Of a DNA stretch of 64,000 nucleotides, positions 11,248 to 62,114 are shown piece after piece (the stretch's first letter is position 1; each line of letters opens with the position of its first letter). Location: assembly GCF_027595985.1 (NCBI RefSeq), contig NC_073313.1:87154899-87218898 (forward strand). Reading direction: 5' to 3'. A model generated the notes under the pieces. That model was not told the origin of the DNA. It was given only the letters and a program-made list of their open reading frames with translations, and did not search any database. The position numbers and the translations under genes are program-made. The DNA is from Sorex araneus. Taxonomy: Eukaryota; Chordata; Mammalia; Eulipotyphla; Soricidae.

Positions 11248-11424
11248 TCTTTTCTATTTTTGTTTTTGTACCACACTCAGTGGTTCTCAGGGCTCATTTC
11301 CTGGCCCTGTGCTCAGGGATCACACCTGGCAGAGATCACAGAACCGTATGCAGTGCCAGAGATTCAAACCTGGGTTGATCACATGCAAAGTACCACCATA
11401 ACTTCTGTACTATTTCTCCAGCCC
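11248..11424 (-). repeat. SINE
   Basis: Minus-strand, full length. Confidence 0.82.
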
Positions 11425-13124
11425 AAATGTGTATGTGTGTTTGAAATATTTTTAAAGAGCATGCATGTAAAGCACAGTGTCTGGTACATGCTAAACACTT
11501 AGCAAGCGAAAACTACAAGGATGATGATATAATGATGATGACAACGTTACTTTGAATACCAGTAGAGCATGCAAGGGAGCAAATGACTCACAGAGGCCTA
11601 CTAATGGACGCCGCAGGCTCTCAGTGAGGATGTGTCAGCGCTGGCCCTTTCAGTGGCAAACCTCGATAGCGCTGTCACAGGTCATACTCAACACTCAAAG
11701 TAGGCCTGGTGTCCTTGACTGGGGTCCGCTGTGCCTCCGAGACTTGGTTCTCGCCTCTCCCTTACTATGCTCTGTTGAGCAAAGGTGCCCGCGCCAACTT
11801 GGCCAGACCTCATTTGACAAGTGCCTCAACAGAGTACAGCTCACCTTCACCCCTCCAAAGGCTGTATCACCTTCAGGCACAGGACGTGGTTGGCTGGGCG
11901 TGGCTGACCTGTGAACAGCGGGTGCTCCCACATAGACATGCACACACGCGCACATGCAGTCTCTCAAGTACTTAATGCTTCACACCAAGCTCCCGGGGAG
12001 CGTCACTTCTATACCCCCACCTCACCTCCTCTCAAGCTCCCCTACCACAAAAGCCACAGATGAGAGAAGTCCCAGTCAACACAGCAGACACCGTGCAAAG
12101 GCCAGACGAGGGCTGCGCTGCCAGGCTGTTTGAAGCAGCGAGCAGGATGTGAGCCCAGGTGGCTAACGGCTGGGCTCGCTGGAGTAAATGTTGGCAAGCC
12201 CCAGCCCTCCCACTCCCTCCATCTCTATTCTCCCCCCTCCTCCCCCACAGCAGGCTGAGAGCTAGGTGGTAAGTTCAGGGCTTCTGCATGTGCTGACAGA
12301 CAAAACTGCTGGCCCATTGTGACCCCACCATGTCCTAGGATAGGTCCTAATTATCAGCCACTCTGTTTTTCCTGTCTGTAAAATGGGGATACTTGAAGCA
12401 TTCGCACTGGTTCCAGGCCATCCAAGAACTCTAGTGGATTTGACAGTGAGGTCCCTATAGCTTACTGGGGAAAGTTCAAAGGGAAGCTATGGCGAGGGAT
12501 TGGGCACTGCTGCCCACACAATTCCTAGTTCTGGAGAGGACCAAGTTCCCGAAGGGACTTGGGCTCATTCCCTTCTACCCCATAACCATATTCCTATGGC
12601 TTCTCCCCATCTCACTTATGTGGCCGAGGTGCCCAGAGACAGCCTCAGGACATGAGAAGATGGGGTGGAAATAGCTCTGATGCATCCAGCAGGTGGTGAG
12701 AGGGTTAAGCTCTCCCAGGGCCAGGAAGCCTCTGGGAGGAGGGCAAATGTGTGATTGGTCTTATTTGGGGCGTGAGGGGGAGCAGGATCAACAGGCTCTA
12801 CCCAGTCATAAGTTTAGCCAACGGGGTGTGTGGGAGAACTAGGGGGTTGGCACTCCTATCCTGGGGCTAGGGGTTTGGCAATCAGGAGCAGAAGTGTATA
12901 AACCCAGAAGGGGGCCTGCTAAGGACCCAGAAGCCCTATGTCTATGGGGCTGGTTTCTGGGGAAGGCGGCTGAGGGCAGAGTGTGTCCACCCTTTCCCAG
13001 ATGGCGGTGCTGGGGCAGCAGGCTGGGGAAGGTAGCAACCTCACCAAGCTGCAGGTAGTGAACTTGGATACTTCCCCCAGGACCTCAGGAGTGACAGATC
13101 CGTCCTGTCACTCTGGACAGATGG
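11425..13124. other. SINE-free unique region 3' of XPNPEP2
   Basis: 1.7 kb without any SINE, unusual here. No open frame with exon-like borders was found. It may hold regulatory sequence for either neighbour. Confidence 0.35.
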
Positions 13125-13401
13125 CCAGCACTAAAGAATGGCACCATTTATTATCGTTGCCTTTTCACGCTTTCTTTATACACATATTGATAGGCTGCAG
13201 TAGAAGGGGCGGAAAGAGGGGCAGGCGGCCACGGGGCTGAGCCTCTCACTCCAGACAAAGTGCCCTCCCTCAGCCCCCCTCTGACTCCTCTAACATGTCT
13301 GTGAATGCTGGGGCCGCCCTCCATGCAGTGGGCTGCCTGAAGCACTGTGGGCATGGGTGGAGGGATCTGAGTGGGAGGATCAACAGTGGAGCCCCAAACT
13401 T
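13125..13401 (-). other. XPNPEP2: XPNPEP2 3' untranslated region (predicted)
   Basis: Runs from the stop codon to about 20 nt past the poly-A signal. It contains no recognisable repeat. The end point is inferred; a longer 3' UTR using a non-canonical signal further down cannot be excluded. Confidence 0.6.
13147..13152 (-). terminator. XPNPEP2: Poly-A signal AATAAA
   Basis: TTTATT on the + strand reads AATAAA on the gene strand, 250 nt after the stop. No other AATAAA or ATTAAA was seen between about 11.9 and 13.4 kb on that strand. Confidence 0.65.
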
Positions 13402-52251
<38,850 letters not shown>

Positions 52252-52800
52252 GGGGTCTCAGGAAGCCGGAGCTGAGCAGATGGAGGGACGGGGCGGAATG
52301 GGCAGGGCTGGCTCCCTTTGCTCTCTTCGTGTAGGCCTTTGCAGGGCAGGAGTGACCAGGGGATGGAGGCTGGTGATGGGGAGGAGGCCTCCGACAGGTG
52401 GAAGAAGAACGCGCCCTGGTCTTTTGAATTTGAGGGTTCCAGGAGTCAAGGAGAGTGGAGGAGTCTCAGCTCTCCCTGGCCGCTCTGGTGCCTCCAGGAG
52501 TACAAGGAGCCTGGCCCGGGCAGAGTCCAGAGGCTGCGGCCGAGTCCAAAGATCTCTAAGGTGGAGAAGCAACAGCTGGTTTCAATTAGCCTGCTTCTCC
52601 CAGCCCCCTCTGTCAGCAGCCAGCCCCAGCCACCCCCATTTTCTGTCCCCATCCCTTCAGCAAGCTGTTTCCTATTAGCTTCCCCACCCAGGGTCCTGGC
52701 TGCAGCCTTGCTTGGAAATGAATGTTTACCCTTTGTCCCCCCTCTGAGCTGAATGGCTTCAGCCAGCGCCAGCATCCTCTCTCCCTGGCGCCCCAGAAGC
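52252..52800 (-). promoter_or_regulatory. XPNPEP2: XPNPEP2 5' UTR and proximal promoter (candidate)
   Basis: Moderately GC-rich sequence free of SINEs directly upstream of the start codon. No clear TATA box or CpG island is seen, so the transcription start cannot be placed. The call rests on position only. Confidence 0.4.
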
Positions 52801-53044
52801 CCTCCCTGCTTCTCTGGTAGCTGTTGCGTGTGGTGCGAGCATGGCTTTCTAGTTAGTTCTTATGGCTCTCTCCGAAATGCACAGTGTTGTAGTATCACCA
52901 GCCACTGGCCCAGGGATGGTTTGTGTGGCCAAGGCCCATTCTGTGGCACATTCTCCACTCTGGGAGATCTAGACTATTAGCACTATGGGCATCTGAGAGC
53001 ACCGATGCCACCGATGGAGGACCCACTGTATGAAACGAAGGTGG

Positions 53045-53300
53045 GGTCACTTCTTAGCACAGAGCCAAAAATAGCTTCTGAGATCTACCAGGCATGCTCC
53101 CCCAAACAACAAAAAAAGAGCACGTCCAGGGGCCAAGACAGGTACAGCAGGTAGGGCTTTTGCTTTGCATGCGGCAGACCCGGGTTTGATCCCTGGCACC
53201 CAATATGGTCCCCTGAACCCTCCAGGGATGTTCCCTGAGCACAGATCCAGGAGTGATCCTTGAGCACTATCAGATGTTTTCCCCAAATTTGTGGTCGCCC
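53045..53300 (+). repeat. SINE inserted beside a SINE 3' fragment
   Basis: 53045-53115 is a 3' end only; 53128-53300 is a full copy with GACCCGGGTTTGATCCC. Confidence 0.8.
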
Positions 53301-53491
53301 AAACTAAAAGAGAAGAGCATTCCAGTGAACCCAATTTGCCCTCTGAGAACCCCTCTGCTCCTCTTTCTGGGACTCCGTCCCTCACGCGTTCAGAGATGAC
53401 TGCTTCCAGGATGGATGCACCCAGAACTCTGCTGAACTAGCCTGGAGGAGGTCAGAGGCACATCCCCATTCCCTATCATTTTCATTTGCTT

Positions 53492-53662
53492 CTCTCGGAA
53501 CCACACCTTGCTACTGAGCAGTTCTCAGGAGCTACTCCCAGCTTGGTGCTCAGGGGCAGGGGATGCGTGATGGTTCCGTGGTGCTCAGGGAGCAATTTGG
53601 TTCTTGGGATTGAACCCCTCACACGTGGAAGGCACTGGTGAGCCACACCTTTCAGCCCCTTC
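53492..53662 (-). repeat. Old SINE
   Basis: Minus-strand, diverged. Confidence 0.65.
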
Positions 53663-53861
53663 ATCTTATTTTTAATGTCTTTATGCTCTGTTTATGCCCT
53701 ACAAGTTTAAGGCCACTTTCACATGAGATATCCAAATACAATAAAGGACACCCCTTCAAAGAGGGAAGCAGGGACCTCATGGGCCTTCCTGAAGGAGGGG
53801 GGATGTCGAAAGGAGTTAGGAGCTTTGGGGAAATGGCACTTTCAGGGGGGAAAGCAGAGAA

Positions 53862-54020
53862 CTAGGCACTAAAGAGATAGTACGGGGGTTAAGATGGCTG
53901 CCTTGCATATGGGCCAACCCTGGTTCAAGTTCCCGGCAGCACATAGGGTCCTCCTAGCATGGCCATAGCTTAAGAGCCCTCTGGGTGTGGCCCCAAAACA
54001 AAACCAACAGAACAAAGCAA
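53862..54020 (+). repeat. SINE
   Basis: Plus-strand; GGGCCAACCCTGGTTCAAGT keeps box B. Confidence 0.75.
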
Positions 54021-54309
54021 AAATCCAGAGCAGACTAGGGACAAGGCATGCGAGTACTCAGTGTGATTCTGTGAGTTGATTCTCTCACTGGCTTCCTGCT
54101 CTGTTCCCTCCTCCCTATTTTATCACTGGAATAAAATTATTCCCAGAGATTAGATTGGGGCAATGCTCTTCCAAGGCTTTCCCCTGTGCACTATGTGAAC
54201 TACCTGGATGAACAAGCAGATAGACTTGCTGGAGTCATCTGGGGGAGGAGCCTTGAGAATAACCTCCTCAGACAAACCCAGCTGGCCTTCACCCATGACC
54301 CGTAGGATT

Positions 54310-54440
54310 AGACTTCCTGTTGTCTATTCCTGCTCTGTCACCCAATAGCTTGGTAACTTAGGGAACATTCTTAAGAGTCTTAGATCTTCTAAGTCCTTAG
54401 TTTTCTCATCTAGGAAATTGGATCATAATATACCTAAGTT
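54310..54440 (+). repeat. MIR fragment
   Basis: CTGCTCTGTCACCCAATAGC then TTAGTTTTCTCATCTAG. Confidence 0.65.
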
Positions 54441-55107
54441 TTGTGGGGGTGTGAGAACTGTAAAATTCTCAGAACATGCTGGACATAGGGAATAAAAATG
54501 CTATGTGTTCGTTAGGTCAGTGCAGAACTAGAGTGGGAACCAGTCTCGTCTGTACCTTGTTCTTTCTGCCCTGGCAGCAAACTCTGCTGAAATGGTAGTT
54601 CATGTTAAAACAGAGACCATTTCAGCAGAAGAGGCAGCCAATCCCGGAAGAATATAAACTGAGCAGGCATCTCTCCCACCATATTCTGGACTCTGCCCAG
54701 GGATGGTCTCAATGGCTACAAAGGGCTGTCCCTGCCATGCCTATCTTGACTCTGGTGGCAATGACTGGCTTAACGCATTTTGACCTTCACTCCCTCCCTT
54801 ATCTCTTTATCATGAAATCAATGTCTTTACTCATCAGTTTGGGGAACTTGAACCCAAGTTGGCAGTAGGCCTGGAGTGGAAAGAAATGATTCAGGACGGG
54901 AAGGGTGAACGAGCTTGAACGGCCAAAATGTCCTTGTCTCAAGTTATTTGGAAGAACCAGAAATCCCTAGAGTCTTGCGTGGCCAGCACAGAGAGCTCAT
55001 CTCTACTTTTTTTTGGGGGGGAGAGCAAAGCTCGCCTACACTCATATACTCATATCCTGTAGTCGGAGAAATTGTTCTTCTGGATTCCTTTTGGCAATGC
55101 CTCTTTT
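54441..55107. other. No recognised feature (5' flank)
   Basis: No exon or named repeat. Confidence 0.3.
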
Positions 55108-55277
55108 TATTGTGGAAGGTGGGGCACACCTGGTGATACTCAAGGATTACTCCTGGTTCTACACTCAGAGATCACTCCTTGTGGGCTCGGGGGATCATAT
55201 GTGATATCAGGGATCGAACCAGGGTCGGCAGCATGCAAGGCAAGCACCCTAACCACTGTACTACCACTCCCGCCCCA
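55108..55277 (-). repeat. SINE
   Basis: Minus-strand, complete; GGGATCGAACCAGGGTCGGC. Confidence 0.88.
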
Positions 55278-56221
55278 ACAATGACATTTATAAATGTGTG
55301 TGCTCTGATCCACCACAGGCATGTTATACCACATTTCCCAGCTTGGTGGGATCTTTCTGGGGCCCCATATTTGCCTAACTAACTTCTAGTCATAATGCAT
55401 TTGTATTTCTCTCACTCAATGACAGAGGTGTCCTGAGTCATAGTTCAGATCTGGATGACAGCCATTCATTTGTGTCACTTAGTAAGTGCACGTGAAGTTG
55501 GTGGCCCACCAGGAGTGTTAGTCCTGGGGCCGTAAGTGGCTATGCTGTGGAACCCTCTGGAAGGGTGGAACTCAAGGACAGTTCAAGAAAAAGATGAGAA
55601 CCTGCAGGTCAGAGTGGCATAGAGAACCCTGGAAGTTCTCAGAAGCAGCAGTGGGGCACACATTGAAAGGGCAAGGCACAGAAGTGGCACAGAGGCCAGC
55701 GGTCATGGGTGGGTCTGTGGCCAAATTGGCTGGGAGGATAAATGACAGCTTGAGAGAGTAAAGACAGGCAGCACTAGGGTGAAAATCAATGACTCACGGG
55801 AAGTCTGGGAACTGTGAAACACCCCCAGCCCCGGAGATGCCCCAACATATTGAAAACACAATATGAAAGGGGGTCTGAAATCCTGCAGATGGAAAGGCGA
55901 CATGTGACCTCACTGATGATGTGAACTCAGAGGCTGAGGGACCGGATGCCCTGGGTCATGCCTGCAGCCACCTGAAAATCTCCTTCTCATTCTTCCACCA
56001 GATTTTTCAACCATGCTCAAAAAAGATGGAGTCCTCATCTGCGAGAGAGGAGACAGGCTAGAGAAGTATAGGCCGTATAGGTTTATCAGTGGTAGAACTC
56101 GGACTCAAATCTGGGTCTAGGAGCTTCAGACTCCATGTTCTCTCCATCAGGCCTCATCATGACCCCAATCTGAAGTTTCTCTTTGGTTCCAACTGTCCTC
56201 CAGTTAGAAGTAAATCTATCT
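55278..56221. other. SINE-free 5' flank
   Basis: About 0.9 kb unique, 3-4 kb upstream of the XPNPEP2 start; content unknown. Confidence 0.3.
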
Positions 56222-56578
56222 CCCTTTTTTGGGGGGAGGGAGGCAGGTCACTCCCAATGATACTCAGGAGTAACTCCTGGCTCTGCATTCAGGAATTATT
56301 CCTGGTGGTGTTTGAGAAAACACATAGGATGCCCTACTCTCTGTACTATCACTCCTGTCCCAATCTTTCTAGCCCAGTGATCAAAGGCCTTCTTTTCTTT
56401 TTCTTTTGTGTGTGTGGGAGGTGCCACAGCTGGTGGTGCTCAGGGCTAACTCCTGGTTCTACACTCAGGTATCATTCCAAGGGGAGCTCAGGGGACCATA
56501 TGCGATGGCAGGGATCAAACCTGGGTTGGCTGTGTGCAAGACGAATGCCCTACCCACTGTACACTTGCTCCAGCCCCA
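56222..56578 (-). repeat. Two SINE copies
   Basis: Minus-strand at 56222-56370 (short) and 56395-56578 (complete). Confidence 0.8.
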
Positions 56579-56792
56579 GCCCTTGCTTTCTGGTATATCC
56601 CATTACCCATATCTTCCTGTTGAAGTTTTCTCCTTCATCCAACAGACTCTAGCACAAAAGTCACCTTGTTCACCAAACCTTGATCTCTGCTTCAAATTCT
56701 GTTCTTTGTCATGGTGCCTTCCATAATATTTTATATGAACCTCTATTTTTATTTGAATTTGTATTGTCTTCCTTATCTCCTGGTATTAAGAT

Positions 56793-56842
56793 ATATAGGA
56801 GCGTGAGCGATAGTACAATGGGTAGGGTATCACTCCAACCCC
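56793..56842 (+). repeat. SINE head fragment
   Basis: GAGCGATAGTACAATGGGTA fused to CACTCCAACCCC; only the two ends remain. Confidence 0.55.
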
Positions 56843-57366
56843 ATACACTATGTAACTTTCACCTGTGGCCTTCCTGGAATATCCTGGAGGTGCATGGGGG
56901 TCATATGCCCCCCCATGTTGAGAAATACTGTCAGCATGACACCAAGGCTCCTGTTCAAGATCTGTCTCATGTTCTGCTTCTTCAGGTTCAAGGCTGCTCA
57001 GTTCAAAGCCCTTACTATTCCACTTCTCTCCAAGTGCCCAAACCAAAGGCAATATCTTGTGGGTGCATTTCTGTTTGGAATAGTATAATAAACTCCAGCA
57101 TCCTATTCTCTGACTACATTGTCACAACCTGGCAATTTCCCCCCCACCCTCACCCCCACACAACTCTTCTTATACTTCCTTTTTGACTTCACTGCCACTT
57201 CATGTCTCTTATCTTATGACATCGCATCAGGCCTCATCACCACGCCAAGATGAAGCTTCTTACCTTTTCCTTCCCACTGATCAACATCTGTGAAGTCTCG
57301 CTTCCTTCCTTCTCTCTTTGATCAAAGTAAACCAACTCATTATCCCAACCTCTCTTTTACTAGCAC

Positions 57367-57374
<8 letters not shown>

Positions 57375-57425
<51 letters not shown>

Positions 57426-57433
57426 CGCGCGCG
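57375..57433. repeat. (GT)n(GC)n microsatellite
   Basis: About 21 GT then about 8 GC units, strongly alternating; a Z-DNA-prone stretch. Confidence 0.98.
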
Positions 57434-57612
57434 TGTGGTGGGGAAGGAGTTTGTGCTATATCTAATGATGTTAAGAGCTTACTTCTGGTTGGTTCTGTGC
57501 TTAGGAGTCATTCCTGGAGATGCTTTGAACCATATGCAGTACAGACAATTGAATCATGGTCAGGTGCATGCAAAGAAAGCACCTTACCCCCTGGACTATC
57601 TTTCCAGCCACT
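57434..57612 (-). repeat. SINE
   Basis: Minus-strand, diverged; the GT/GC repeat adjoins its tail side. Confidence 0.7.
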
Positions 57613-57689
57613 TATTAACACTCTTGCCCCTTTGTCCTCCTACAGCCTTCCAGTCAGTCTGCACACTCCCTAAAGTACACTCCCTAAAG

Positions 57690-58025
57690 CACACTCCCTC
57701 CAGGGCATTTGCACATACCATTCCCATTAATAAGGTTGCTCTTTCCCCAGATGTCAACATGCTTCACTCTGCTTCCTTCACATCCTCACCTCTCTAGAGA
57801 GGCTTTCCCTGGTCTCATTATTTTAAAAGCACCTCAATCCTTTATCACCTTATTCTGCTTTATTCTTCAGAGCATTCTATTTTCTTATTTCTGTTAATCT
57901 CTTCCACTAGGACATATGCTCCATAAAAAAGGGGACTCTATATATTCTGTGCCATGTCTCACAGCTTAGAATGCTGCCCGGTACTTGGTAGGCACTTTCA
58001 AGTATTTGTTGGATGAATGAGCGAA
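57690..58025 (+). repeat. L2 3' end
   Basis: CTAGAGAGGCTTTCCCTGGT, ACTAGGACATATGCTCCATA and TATTTGTTGGATGAATGAGC follow the L2 order. Confidence 0.75.
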
Positions 58026-58259
58026 CCCCAGGAATTTGGGCTTATTCATTCTTCTTCTGGTTTCTCTGTAGGATAAAATATCAGAACTGTATTGATTGGA
58101 GTCACTGCACTCACTCTATGCAGCTCAAGCTAGAAGAATTCTAGAGGCTTACTCAGCAATCCTTTTACTCACCCTGGGTCATCTTCCTTTCCCATTGTCT
58201 TCATTGTCTATAGAGAATTCTAGACCTTTCCCTTTGTCCTCAAACCTGTCTGCATTCCA

Positions 58260-58575
58260 TTACCAGTGGATGTTCACTTTGTTTCCAACATTGCATCATT
58301 TCAAACAGTGTACAAATCTGTGTAAAAATAGAAGGATTTCTCTAGGGGCTATAGCGAGAAGTAGAAGTGTACATTTTTAATTTCAGGAGATTCTGCCAAA
58401 CTGCTCTGCAAGAAAAGTTGCACCAGTTGTTCACACTTCCACCATAGGTATGAAAAGAACTGTTTCCACAGTCTATACAAAATAGCATCCATGTTTCAGT
58501 TTTGTCAATTTGTAAGGTAAATTGTTCTCTTGTTTTGTGTTTATCCAATTACTAGTAAATATTGAATATGTTTTT
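58260..58575 (-). repeat. Old L1, antisense
   Basis: CTGCCAAACTGCTCTGCAAG then TTCACACTTCCACCATAGG, reverse strand of an L1 ORF2/3' region. Confidence 0.65.
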
Positions 58576-58675
58576 TTTGTATGTTTTGTCTTTATTTTTT
58601 CCTTTCTGAGTACATATTCCCTTTTATTTTATTTTTATTTTCATCTTTTTTTCATTTTTTATTAAAAATTTTTAT

Positions 58676-59575
58676 TTGCTTTTCAACCGGTGTCGGCGTG
58701 GATGTAGGGAGAAAGGGACCCTCCTATACTGCTGGTGGGAATGCCGACTGGTTCAGCCCTTTTGGAAATCAGTATGGACGCTTCTCAAAAAATTAGAAAT
58801 TGAGCTCCCATTTGACCCAGCAATACTACTTCTGGGAATATATCCTGGAGAGCCCAAAAAGTATAGTTGAAATAACACTTATATGTTCATTGCAGCACTG
58901 TTTACAATAGCAAGAATCTGGAAAATACCCGAGTGCCCGAGAACAGATGACTGGTTAAAGAAACTTTGTTACATCTACATAATGGAATACTATGAAGCTG
59001 TTAGAAAAGATGAAGTCATGAACTTTGCATATAAGTGGATCAATATGGAAAGTATCATCCTAAGTGAAATGAGTCAGAAAGAAGGAGACAGACATCTGTG
59101 GAATATAAAATAATAAAATGGGAGATTAACACGACTAACACCCACGAATAGTAGAGATAAGTACCAGGAGGTTTGCTGCATGGCTTGGAAGCCGGCCTCA
59201 CATGCTAGGGGAAAGGCAGCTCAGATAGAGAAGGAAACACCAAGTAAAGTGTGGTTGGAGGACCCGCTTGGGATGGGAGAAGCGTGCTTATACTATAGAT
59301 CGAACACGATGGTCTCTCAATACCACTATTGCAAACCACAACACCCAAAAGAAGAAAGAGAACAAAAGGGAATGTCCTGCCACAGAGGCAGAGTTGGGTG
59401 TGGGGGGATAGGTTGGGGGGGTTAAGGGATACTGGGATCATCGGTGGTGGAGAATGGGCACTGGTGGAGGGATGTGTATTCAAGCATTATATGACTGAAA
59501 CACAAGCACAAAAATATACAAATCTGTAACTGTACCTCACGGTGATTCACTAATAAAAAATTTTTAAAAAAGAAA
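58676..59575 (+). mobile_element. L1 3' end with ORF2 C-terminal remnant
   Basis: 58698-59111 encodes the L1 ORF2 C-terminus (CWWECRLVQPFWKSVW, LEIELPFDPAILLLGIYPG, MFIAALFTIARIWK, IMEYYEAVRKDE), interrupted by a stop codon at 58868. A 3' UTR of about 460 nt ends CACGGTGATTCACTAATAAA with an A-rich tail. 5'-truncated and dead; the youngest-looking L1 here. Confidence 0.9.
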
Positions 59576-59606
59576 AATGCATGTACCAATTTAAAAAATC
59601 CTTAAC

Positions 59607-59838
59607 AATTTTTCTTTGCTTTTTGGGTCACATATAACAATGCTCAGGGGTCACACATAACAATGCTCAACAATTATTATATGTTGTGTGATATAATACT
59701 CTTGGTTACTCTTGGCTCTGCACTCAGGAATGACTCCTGGTGGTACTGGGGGACCATATGGTATGCCAGAAATCATACTTGGGTTGGCTACATGCAAGGC
59801 TAACACCTTACCTGCTGTACACAAATGTTTCAGCCCCT
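59607..59838 (-). repeat. SINE with internal tandem duplication
   Basis: CACATATAACAATGCTCAGG and CACACATAACAATGCTCAAC are consecutive copies of the same segment; an AT-rich filler follows. Confidence 0.85.
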
Positions 59839-59839
59839 C

Positions 59840-60605
59840 TTATTGACTTGTAAAAGGAGATCATTGTGTATTTCACATATCCCTCATTTATCTATTTGAC
59901 TTACTACAAATACCTATGTTGCAAGAATATTTTCTCACTTTTAACTCTGTCTAATTTTTATTTTATTTTATTTTTTTAATTTTTCATTGAATCACCATGT
60001 GGAAAGTTGCAAAGTTTTCAGGCTTAAGTCAGTTACACAATGCTCAAACACCCATCCCTTCACCAGTGCACATATTTTATGCATTCAATAATCTATCAAG
60101 ATGTTATATTATGGTTTCTAGGATTGGTGATTTGCTTGAAAGGAAATGTCTCATATTTTCCTATAGCAATGTGGATTGTTTTGGTGAATGCATGTGTGTT
60201 TAGCTAATTATTCCATTTGGAATTTATATTTGTATATTATATGTTTGCATATTTAACTTGTCTGTAAGATAACAAAGTATTATTTCCCACTTGACAATTT
60301 TTCTAACATCAATTATTGATTGTTGTATCTTTCCTCATTGATTTGCAAAGCTTTGTTTAGTGCATATTATATTCACACATATACATGGAACTGTACAAGA
60401 CTTGATGTTTTATTATATTTATCTATTTGTTAATGTGCCAAATTACACTACTTTTATTATTATATGCTGTGTGATATTCTGTTCTGATAGTTGGTAGTGC
60501 AAATTTTCCTTCCCCCCTTTCTCAAATATTTTAGTCTGAATTAGCGAATTTCCTTTCCAGATGATCTCAAAAGAAGCCCCCTTCAGGTAGGTCCTATAAA
60601 AGTTT
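59840..60605 (-). repeat. Old L1 antisense, split by an orphan L1 tail
   Basis: Continues the 58.26-kb element. 59966-60085 is a separate minus-strand L1 3' end (TTCATTGAATCACCATGTGG, TTCACCAGTGCAC). Confidence 0.55.
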
Positions 60606-60912
60606 ATGGGTTCTGGAGTACAGTAGGTTAGGCCTTGCTTTGCACATGCCAGCCTGGGTTTAATTCTTGGCACCACATATAGTCCCTAAAGCACTGCCAG
60701 GAGTGATCTCTGAGTGCAGAGCCAGGAGTAAGCCCTGAGCACTACTGGGTGTGGCCTCATAACAAAAACAAAAAAAATTTTTATCATGGGTGGTAGAGAT
60801 AGTACAAAGGGTAAAGTGTTAGCCTAGCACGCAGCTGCGTCCATTGGTCCCATGACCACCAGACATGACCTCTGAGCCCTGGAGGGTATGCCCCCCCATA
60901 AAAACAAAACAA
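60606..60912 (+). repeat. Two SINE copies
   Basis: Plus-strand at 60606-60780 (complete) and 60785-60912 (shortened). Confidence 0.75.
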
Positions 60913-60924
60913 AATTCATGTCAT

Positions 60925-61065
60925 TATATGAATTGAGATTGTATTTGATGCATGGATTAATTTGGGGGGAAATGTGTACTGTTATGCCTAAGGATTTTTT
61001 CTAGCATCATGAAAATATAATTGACAGATAAAATTTTAAGATATTTCAAATTACACATCATGATG
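60925..61065 (-). repeat. Old L1, antisense
   Basis: TGATGCATGGATTAATTTGG resembles reverse L1 ORF2; probably the same element as 58.26-60.6 kb. Confidence 0.5.
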
Positions 61066-61227
61066 ATCTGATTTTTTTTTTCTGTACCAGGAATTGAACC
61101 CAGAGCTTCACATTTTCCAGGTAGGTGCTATTCCACCTAAGTACATCCCTAGCCTGTTGTGATGCTCTGTTATACATATACATTGTAAAGGACCGAGTCC
61201 TTTTTGATTTCTTAATCATGTATGGCA

Positions 61228-61402
61228 TATTTTTTCCTTTTGGGGCCTCACCTGATTGTATTCAGGGCTTATTCCTGGTTCTATGCTTAGGAATTACATG
61301 TGATGGGCTCAGGGCACCATGTGGAGTGTTGAGGATCGAACCCAGGTTAGATGTATGCAATGCAAGCTCCTTACCCACTGTCCTATCTCTCCGGTCTCAT
61401 AA
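61228..61402 (-). repeat. SINE
   Basis: Minus-strand, complete; GAGGATCGAACCCAGGTTAG. Confidence 0.85.
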
Positions 61403-61429
61403 ATGTATTCTTTTATAATCGGGATCTTG

Positions 61430-61575
61430 GGGCCTGGAGCGATAGCACGGCTGACCTGGGTTCAATTCCCAGCATCCCATATGGTCCCCTGAGCACCGCC
61501 AGGAGTAATTCCTGAGTGCAAAGCCAGGAGTAACCCTGTGCATCGCCGGGTATGACCCAAAAAGAAAAAAAAAAT
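61430..61575 (+). repeat. SINE with deletion between box A and box B
   Basis: GGAGCGATAGCACGGCTGAC skips about 35 nt of the head, yet the rest is near-intact with an A-tail. Confidence 0.92.
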
Positions 61576-61762
61576 CAGGGCCTCTCCCAGTTGATGTTCA
61601 GGGAGAAGGATCTTGTCTTTTTCCTTTGGGATGTGCCATGTCTCTTCATTTATCTCAGTCAGTCAAGTTCCATCCTCACCTCACCCACTGTGGAGCTGTG
61701 GCCTGATTTTAGCTTCTATCACTCTTCTGTCTGTGACTTTGTAGCATTCATCTACTAAGAAG

Positions 61763-61815
61763 CGTGCACGCGTGCGTGTGTGCGCGCATGTGTGTGTTTT
61801 GTGTGTGTGTGTGTA
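61763..61815. repeat. CG/TG-rich alternating repeat
   Basis: GTGCACGCGTGCGTGTGTGC followed by (TG)n. Confidence 0.93.
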
Positions 61816-61920
61816 GGGCTGTGTTTGCTCACTTTGACAATGAGCAGGTTATCTGTACTGTTTTGACTTTTGAACATAGGGATATTGGTGATTTCTGAGA
61901 CTAGTTAAGAAGATGTAAGA

Positions 61921-62090
61921 GGGCCAGAGCGATAATAGGGTGCTGCTCTTATTGCGGCTGACCTGGGTTCCAACCCCAGCATCCCATGTGGTCCCCAGAA
62001 TTTTCTAGGAGTAATTCCTGGGTACAGAGCAAGGAGTAACTCCCGTGGCCCAAAATCCTAAAATACAAAAAAAAAACAAAGAATAACAGC
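61921..62090 (+). repeat. SINE
   Basis: Plus-strand; head altered, CCTGGGTTCCAACCCC keeps box B. Confidence 0.78.
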
Positions 62091-62114
62091 TGCCTTGTTT
62101 GTTATCCATGCCCC

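Noticed and set aside
56150..57260. Similar 30-nt segments CATCAGGCCTCATCA... at about 56150 and 57228
   Set aside because: Similarity is imperfect and stops abruptly; no element boundaries or tails support a duplication.
58883..59113. Host gene encoding a 76-residue protein
   Set aside because: MFIAALFTIARIWK...MEYYEAVRKDE is the L1 ORF2 C-terminus, in frame with upstream L1 sequence broken by a stop.
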